From positions 10,421 through 33,701 of IMG/VR virus record IMGVR_UViG_3300030117_005263: a DNA stretch of 23,281 bases. One strand, given 5' to 3'. The DNA is from a virus. The position numbers were made by a program, and so were the translations under genes. The notes below the pieces were generated by a model, which searched no databases, was not told where the DNA came from, and saw nothing but the letters and a program-made list of their open reading frames with translations. Every line of letters starts with the position of its first letter. Within the stretch, counting starts at the first letter, position 1. This document shows positions 20,689-23,281 of this stretch, one piece after another.

Positions 20689-21083
20689 GATATTTTTGAT
20701 ACTAATGCTTTTACTTGATTGGGTAACAATCTGTTAGCAATAGCATTTGTTTTCTTTTTAAGTTTAGCTCTGTGCTTATGAAAAGCATTTATAACCTTAA
20801 AATACCTATCTATATAATCTCTTCTGTTTTTAGGATATAAATCATTTAGATTTTTTGTCATCCTCATAAGTTCATTATATGTTGGAAATTTTTGTTTTGT
20901 ACCGTCTAGATATGTAATAATAAAGTCTATTTTATTAACTTTCTTAATAATTAAATCTGAATTATTTTTTCTAAATGATGCGTGCGCAATATGATAAGGT
21001 TTGATATTACTGTTTTTATCTTTTAGTAATTTTTTTAAGTCTTTGAGATATTGTGCGCTTATCTCATAATTATTTTCTTTCAT
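20685..21083 (-). CDS. Hypothetical basic helical protein
   Basis: 132 aa from ATG 21083; an in-frame TTG six bases upstream is less likely. Lys/Asn/Arg-rich with many helices (ISAQYLKDLKKLLKDKNSN; DYIDRYFKVINAFHKHRAKL) and a beta turn (IDFIITYLDGTKQKFPTYNE). The charge suggests nucleic-acid binding. No family was recognised. The repeated T/A motif lies 17 nt before the ATG and the stop sits in a stem. Confidence 0.65.
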   Translation of the reverse strand: MKENNYEISAQYLKDLKKLLKDKNSNIKPYHIAHASFRKNNSDLIIKKVNKIDFIITYLDGTKQKFPTYNELMRMTKNLNDLYPKNRRDYIDRYFKVINAFHKHRAKLKKKTNAIANRLLPNQVKALVSKIS

Positions 21084-21100
21084 AAGCAAAAGTATTGGTT

Positions 21101-21123
21101 TATATTAATAATAATAGTAAAAA
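21101..21123 (-). promoter_or_regulatory. Copy of the repeated start-upstream motif
   Basis: On the minus strand, TTTTTACTATTATTATTAAT ends (with TATA) 17 nt before the ATG at 21083. It follows directly on the U-rich end of the structured element 21129-21186. Shares TTTACTATTATTATTAA with the copies at 22615 and 22877. Confidence 0.5.
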
Positions 21124-21128
21124 AGGAA

Positions 21129-21186
21129 GAAAGAGCTCTAGTTTACCGTACCGTGTTGTCACGGTTATTCGTTAAGATACTCTTTC
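21129..21186 (-). terminator. Structured terminator-like element with nested ACCGTG hairpin
   Basis: GAAAGAG (21129-21135) pairs with CTCTTTC (21180-21186). Inside, ACCGTG (21150-21155) pairs with CACGGT (21160-21165) around a 4-nt loop. On the minus strand it follows the stop of the small membrane-protein gene by 8 nt and ends CTTCCTTTTTTA. A terminator is the simplest reading. The nested hairpin is more elaborate than usual. Confidence 0.55.
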
Positions 21187-21194
21187 AACCTATT

Positions 21195-21434
21195 TTATTT
21201 GTAGTCGTCTTCTGTAGGCGATGGTGTGATAGCTGTAAAGCATGAAAACAACACGCCTGCAATAACAGCAGTAGCTAGACCGCTGAATGTTCCAATAAAC
21301 AATAATGGTAACAACAAAGTAAATAGTATGTCCCAGAATGTTTGTGTTTTAACTAGTCTACGTCTACCGATGGCTTTATATACAATGATATAATAACCAA
21401 CGGCAGCGAAGAATGATATACCTAATATACCCAT
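21195..21434 (-). CDS. Small membrane protein, two to three helices
   Basis: 79 aa. Hydrophobic segments at ~2-19 (GILGISFFAAVGYYIIVYK), ~33-50 (FWDILFTLLLPLLFIGTFSG) and ~52-69 (LATAVIAGVLFSCFTAI) are separated by a basic loop (AIGRRRLVKT) and end in an acidic tail (PSPTEDDYK). Basic loop in and acidic tail out are typical of an inner-membrane protein. It starts at a TAATG junction with the SSB-tip protein. Holin-like or superinfection roles are possible; no family was recognised. Confidence 0.75.
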   Translation of the reverse strand: MGILGISFFAAVGYYIIVYKAIGRRRLVKTQTFWDILFTLLLPLLFIGTFSGLATAVIAGVLFSCFTAITPSPTEDDYK

Positions 21435-21736
21435 TAGAATGGCAGATCTTCAGTAGCTTCTTGAACAGCTTTTTCTGCAACAGCTTTAGGGCTGTAATCA
21501 TTCAAAGACATGTTATGTGAAAATCTAGAACCTTCTTTGTTAGCTCTAATTATAGTTCTTACATAACCTTTTTCATTAATATTGTCTTTCATCCATTGAC
21601 AAAATGCTTTAGCATTAAAGTCCATAAGAATAGAATACTCAGTTTCTTTAATAAATACACCTGTAGCAAAGTTTAATGCAGGTTTTGTAGCTTTTTTAGT
21701 AGCTTTTTTCGTAGTAGTTTTTGATTTTTTTGACAT
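21434..21736 (-). CDS. Lys/Ala-rich N-terminus protein with SSB-like EDLPF tip
   Basis: 100 aa from ATG 21736; in-frame upstream codons lie in a terminator/motif zone and are not used. The N-terminus is Lys/Thr/Ala-rich (MSKKSKTTTKKATKKATKPA), like a histone-like DNA-binding tail. The core reads FIKETEYSILMDFNAKAFCQ, WMKDNINEKGYVRTIIRANK. The end is EATEDLPF, matching the acidic-x-P-F form of SSB partner-binding tips. Possibly a small ssDNA- or replication-protein partner (inference). The repeated T/A motif lies 17 nt before the ATG. Confidence 0.7.
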   Translation of the reverse strand: MSKKSKTTTKKATKKATKPALNFATGVFIKETEYSILMDFNAKAFCQWMKDNINEKGYVRTIIRANKEGSRFSHNMSLNDYSPKAVAEKAVQEATEDLPF

Positions 21737-21753
21737 TTTATAAAATTTTATGA

Positions 21754-21776
21754 TTAATATTAATAAAAATAGTAAA
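21754..21776 (-). promoter_or_regulatory. Copy of the repeated start-upstream motif (variant)
   Basis: On the minus strand TTTACTATTTTTATTAATAT, then TAA, ends 17 nt before the ATG at 21736. It differs from the majority (TTTACTATTATTATTAA) at one position. It is preceded by an AGCGAGCG direct repeat rather than directly by a terminator. Confidence 0.48.
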
Positions 21777-21780
21777 TACG

Positions 21781-21798
21781 AGCGAGCGTTAGCGAGCG
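21781..21798. repeat. Short direct repeat AGCGAGCG-TT-AGCGAGCG
   Basis: Two perfect 8-bp copies separated by TT, a rare G+C-rich patch in this sequence. It lies between a terminator (21807-21833) and the motif before the 21736 ATG, where an upstream promoter element or activator site would be expected. A binding site for a regulator is possible. Confidence 0.5.
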
Positions 21799-21806
21799 AG
21801 AGAAGT

Positions 21807-21833
21807 AAAAAAAGAGGCTGTGCCAAACCTCTT
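21807..21833 (-). terminator. Intrinsic terminator
   Basis: Read on the minus strand, AAGAGG-(10 nt)-CCTCTT forms a 6-bp stem (with possible inner pairs) followed by a T run of seven. It lies about 80 nt past the terminator of the 21944..22165 gene, so it may end a separate short RNA rather than a coding transcript. Confidence 0.6.
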
Positions 21834-21900
21834 ATGCATAAAATATAGTTTAGAAAAGCAAGTATTACGACAGATATGATAGCACTTCTATATTTTACAA
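21807..21900 (-). ncRNA. Candidate short noncoding RNA between two terminators
   Basis: A TATATTTG box (21906-21913, minus strand) would start transcription near 21900; the terminator at 21807-21833 would end it, giving about 90 nt with no gene. The box overlaps the T-run of the previous terminator. No -33 element is clear. A 15-codon ORF inside is not convincing. Confidence 0.25.
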
Positions 21901-21912
21901 GTTTGCAAATAT

Positions 21913-21941
21913 AAAAAAAAAGGCTGATTCAACACCTTTTT
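21913..21941 (-). terminator. Intrinsic terminator after the coiled-coil gene
   Basis: Minus strand: AAAAAGG-TG-(loop)-CA-G-CCTTTTT, a 7-bp outer stem and two inner pairs, followed by further T. It begins 3 nt after the stop of 21944..22165. Confidence 0.65.
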
Positions 21942-21943
21942 AG

Positions 21944-22165
21944 TTAATATTCATTAGGATGTGTATGAAGTGCCTCTTCTAACTCAGCACATTCATTATT
22001 CAATTTTCTTACTTTATCTTTAAGTTTATTGTTTTCTTCTAATAATTTAATTACTTTAGCTTGGTTATTTATAGTTGCAATTTGTGATTGAACTAAATGT
22101 TGTATGTCTATTACAGTTTTATTATCTGCTTTATAGATTAACATTTCATTTTTTACTTTACCCAT
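21944..22165 (-). CDS. Small coiled-coil protein
   Basis: 73 aa. Residues ~18-66 form a long coiled coil (VIDIQHLVQSQIATINNQAK, VIKLLEENNKLKDKVRKLNN, ECAELEEALH). A short basic/hydrophobic start (MGKVKNEMLIYKADN) precedes it. It has its own terminators on both sides and no copy of the repeated T/A motif; a plain A-rich leader (CATAAATAAAACTATG) is seen. Likely an oligomeric adaptor. Function unknown. Confidence 0.72.
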   Translation of the reverse strand: MGKVKNEMLIYKADNKTVIDIQHLVQSQIATINNQAKVIKLLEENNKLKDKVRKLNNECAELEEALHTHPNEY

Positions 22166-22197
22166 AGTTTTATTTATGTTTAGTTAATGTTTAGGTT

Positions 22198-22226
22198 AAA
22201 AAAAGAGTGACTAAATTGCCACTCTT
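22198..22226 (-). terminator. Intrinsic terminator overlapping a stop codon
   Basis: Minus strand: AAGAGTG-GCAATTTAGT-CACTCTT followed by a T run; seven perfect pairs (22203-22209 with 22220-22226). The loop contains the TAG stop of 22211..22597, so coding and termination are fused. Confidence 0.8.
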
Positions 22227-22597
22227 ATTGGTTTACCATAAGCGTCAGCGTTTATAACGCCAGCTTTAGGATTTTCAGGATTATACCACATACCATCGTG
22301 ATAAACACAATATTCTTTTGGTATGTTGACAGTTATATTGTCTATATCAAAACAGGTATCCCAGTCAATATATGGTAGATGAGCTAACATATCAACATCA
22401 TGATACATATCTTCATACGCTTGTTCTTTAGCACGTTGTTCTATTACGTGTAAAGGTGTAATCTCAACATCGTGTGTAGTGTAATCGCTAAACTGTATGT
22501 CGTGTGGTGCTCCACACTTTACGCAATTACCCCACTTTTCGTCTAGTTTTTCAGCTCTTGTACAGCCGCAAGAGCAATTAATTTCATGTAAAATCAT
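22211..22597 (-). CDS. Small protein with N-terminal zinc-ribbon-like motif
   Basis: 128 aa. C8, C10 and C12 with C25 and C28 (INCSCGCTRAE...WGNCVKCGAPH) suggest a zinc ribbon. The middle is acidic and helical (HVIEQRAKEQAYEDMYHDVD). The C-terminal part (KEYCVYHDGMWYNPENPKAG) is aromatic. No family was recognised. It is a single-gene unit: the repeated motif lies 17 nt before its ATG and a terminator includes its stop. Confidence 0.72.
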   Translation of the reverse strand: MILHEINCSCGCTRAEKLDEKWGNCVKCGAPHDIQFSDYTTHDVEITPLHVIEQRAKEQAYEDMYHDVDMLAHLPYIDWDTCFDIDNITVNIPKEYCVYHDGMWYNPENPKAGVINADAYGKPIRVAI

Positions 22598-22614
22598 ATC
22601 TTATATAAATTTGG

Positions 22615-22638
22615 TTAATACTTAATAATAATAGTAAA
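22615..22638 (-). promoter_or_regulatory. Copy of the repeated start-upstream motif
   Basis: On the minus strand TTTACTATTATTATTAAG, then TATTAA, ends 17 nt before the ATG at 22597. All 24 bases are identical to the copy at 22877-22900. Its first T residues are also the U-tract of the terminator at 22636-22658, so terminator and motif are fused. Confidence 0.6.
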
Positions 22639-22658
22639 AAAAGGGGCCGTTAGGCCCC
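22636..22658 (-). terminator. Strong intrinsic terminator with UAAC tetraloop
   Basis: Minus strand: GGGGCC-TAAC-GGCCCC followed by seven T. Six perfect G-C pairs in an otherwise A+T-rich region. It ends the transcript of 22664..22861, whose stop is 5 nt away. Confidence 0.85.
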
Positions 22659-22663
22659 AATAA

Positions 22664-22861
22664 TTAGAATGGTAAGTCGTTATTATCTGGTTTTTTTAAT
22701 TCGTCAACATAATCATATAAAACTCCTAAAGCGTATAAACCGTCTTCTTTAAGATGCATTTTAATTTCGTCTAATGAATTTAAAATTTCTTTTAACTTCT
22801 TTTTTTCATAATCAGCTTCATAGTCGTGTTCACAAATCATATCGTGTATCCAAGATTCCAT
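22664..22861 (-). CDS. Small acidic helical protein with SSB-like NDLPF end
   Basis: 65 aa. Helical (YEADYEKKKLKEILNSLDEI, KMHLKEDGLYALGVLYDYVD) and ends ELKKPDNNDLPF, similar to the acidic-x-P-F tips on two other proteins of this window. Single-gene unit: repeated motif 15 nt before the ATG, strong terminator after the stop. Possibly a small partner that competes for or copies SSB-tip binding sites (inference). No family was recognised. Confidence 0.68.
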   Translation of the reverse strand: MESWIHDMICEHDYEADYEKKKLKEILNSLDEIKMHLKEDGLYALGVLYDYVDELKKPDNNDLPF

Positions 22862-22876
22862 AATAAATATTTTAAA

Positions 22877-22900
22877 TTAATACTTAATAATAATAGTAAA
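22877..22900 (-). promoter_or_regulatory. Copy of the repeated start-upstream motif
   Basis: On the minus strand TTTACTATTATTATTAAG, then TATTAA, ends 15 nt before the ATG at 22861. All 24 bases are identical to the copy at 22615-22638. No terminator stem directly precedes this copy; instead a CAGCTAAATATATTAA repeat adjoins it. Confidence 0.58.
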
Positions 22901-22904
22901 TAAA

Positions 22905-22920
22905 CAGCTAAATATATTAA
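22905..22920. repeat. CAGCTAAATATATTAA direct repeat, copy 1
   Basis: Identical over 16 bp to 23015-23030, exactly 110 nt away. A 14-bp match also lies at 13574-13587 inside the small membrane-protein gene. Confidence 0.6.
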
Positions 22921-22979
22921 TGATAATAATTTATATAAAAAAATGCTAGAAAGATTTGACAATGTAAAATAAATTGTAT

Positions 22980-23011
22980 AACTTCGCTATCTATTAGAGA
23001 TAACGATAGTT
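22980..23011 (-). other. Imperfect 13-bp hairpin between the two direct repeats
   Basis: Minus strand: AACT/AGTT, TCG/CGA and TATCT/AGATA pair, with one bulged A and one G-U pair, around a 5-nt loop (CTAAT). It pairs better as minus-strand RNA than as plus-strand RNA. No T-run follows, so it is not a standard terminator. Confidence 0.5.
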
Positions 23012-23014
23012 AAT

Positions 23015-23030
23015 CAGCTAAATATATTAA
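23015..23030. repeat. CAGCTAAATATATTAA direct repeat, copy 2
   Basis: Second identical copy, next to the hairpin at 22980-23011. Spaced repeats with a hairpin between could be protein-binding sites. Confidence 0.6.
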
Positions 23031-23204
23031 AGACATATTATACTTATATAATATCTAATAAATAAACAATAACTGATTGATTATCAACTACTTAGAGTAA
23101 TAGTAATGCTTATAATTGCTATTATATGATGATTATAAGGGTTTTAATAGAGCATACTACTCACACTTCAATACGCAATAATTATAGTTTTTTGTTAAAT
23201 AAAT

Positions 23205-23244
23205 AAAAAAAAGGTACTGAACTACCAAAAGATAGTCCAGAACC
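23205..23244 (-). terminator. Strong intrinsic terminator at the right end
   Basis: Minus strand: 14-nt arms (23231-23244 with 23213-23226) pair around a TTTT loop with one mismatch and two G-U pairs, followed by eight T and ATTTATTT. It must end a minus-strand gene lying mostly beyond the window. The last 37 nt leave its reading frame undecided; one frame ends with TAG in the hairpin and another with TAA at about 23267. Confidence 0.85.
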
Positions 23245-23281
23245 ATAGACCAAATGATCTATTTGTTAGAGTTTTACCGAA

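Larger units (their letters stand above)
22862..23204. other. Noncoding A+T-rich region with repeats and hairpins
   Basis: No convincing gene on either strand over about 340 nt. It holds one copy of the start-upstream motif (22877-22900), two identical 16-bp repeats 110 nt apart, a long hairpin between them (22980-23011), and a second imperfect hairpin (23099-23123, AATAG/CTATT). A leader/promoter region or a replication origin is possible. A TTATCAAC stretch at about 23083 is only a weak DnaA-box resemblance. Confidence 0.6.

Noticed and set aside
22862-23204. Short plus- or minus-strand ORFs in the right-end noncoding region
   Set aside because: All are under about 30 codons, lack suitable starts and overlap repeats and hairpins.
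23222-23281. Partial minus-strand gene entering from the right edge
   Set aside because: Only about 20 codons are visible, two frames are equally possible, and neither has a recognisable product.

Overview
The window is strongly A+T-rich. It looks like part of a tailed-phage genome, or possibly a prophage, whose host is a marine flavobacterium-like Bacteroidetes. Phage identity rests on a holin, a DUF5675 lysis candidate, a marine-phage-type tail-fibre protein, and a compact replication and recombination set: DnaB, Rad52-family annealing protein, PD-(D/E)XK exonuclease, RusA-like resolvase and a DnaA domain IV-like protein. The host assignment rests on three things. Starts are preceded by A-rich stretches rather than Shine-Dalgarno sequences. 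A few TAnnTTTG boxes of the Bacteroidetes -7 type are present. The first protein ends in what looks like a type IX secretion (T9SS) sorting tail. No terminase, capsid, portal or integrase lies in the window.

Plus strand, 1-7367, is a tightly packed late operon. It starts with the 3' part of a large Cys-rich repeat protein (15 units of about 26 residues, then the T9SS-like tail). It continues with a His-motif/Pro-rich protein, the holin, a small unknown, two tandem related beta proteins, the DUF5675 protein, a tail-fibre-like protein, a coiled/beta structural candidate, a small unknown and a metallophosphoesterase with an N-terminal helix-turn-helix-like segment. Several neighbours overlap by 1-8 nt.

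Minus strand, 23281 down to 7357, is the early side and converges on the late operon near 7360-7500. Reading in the direction of transcription, the right end carries short transcription units for small proteins. They are separated by intrinsic terminators and structured RNA-like elements, and four of these units start with a shared T/A motif (TTTACTATTATTATTAA-like) 15-17 nt before the ATG. A fifth copy of the motif lies upstream of 15236..15418. A long run of coupled small genes follows (20428 to 15526): an Api92-like protein, a uracil-DNA glycosylase, a DUF932 protein and many unknowns. After another structured element come the replication and recombination genes (15418 to 9854). Last are a DUF3310 protein, a spore photoproduct lyase-like radical SAM protein and two short ORFs at the convergence point.

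Points of most interest are: a host-type T9SS substrate architecture coupled into a phage late operon; the motif repeated at near-constant distance from five start codons and fused to terminators; a 233-nt intergenic stretch folding into three consecutive long-range stems; three unrelated proteins ending in an SSB-like acidic-xPF tip; and a hidden 53-aa two-helix membrane protein upstream of the HU-like gene. All family names come from motif recognition by eye. No database search was run.
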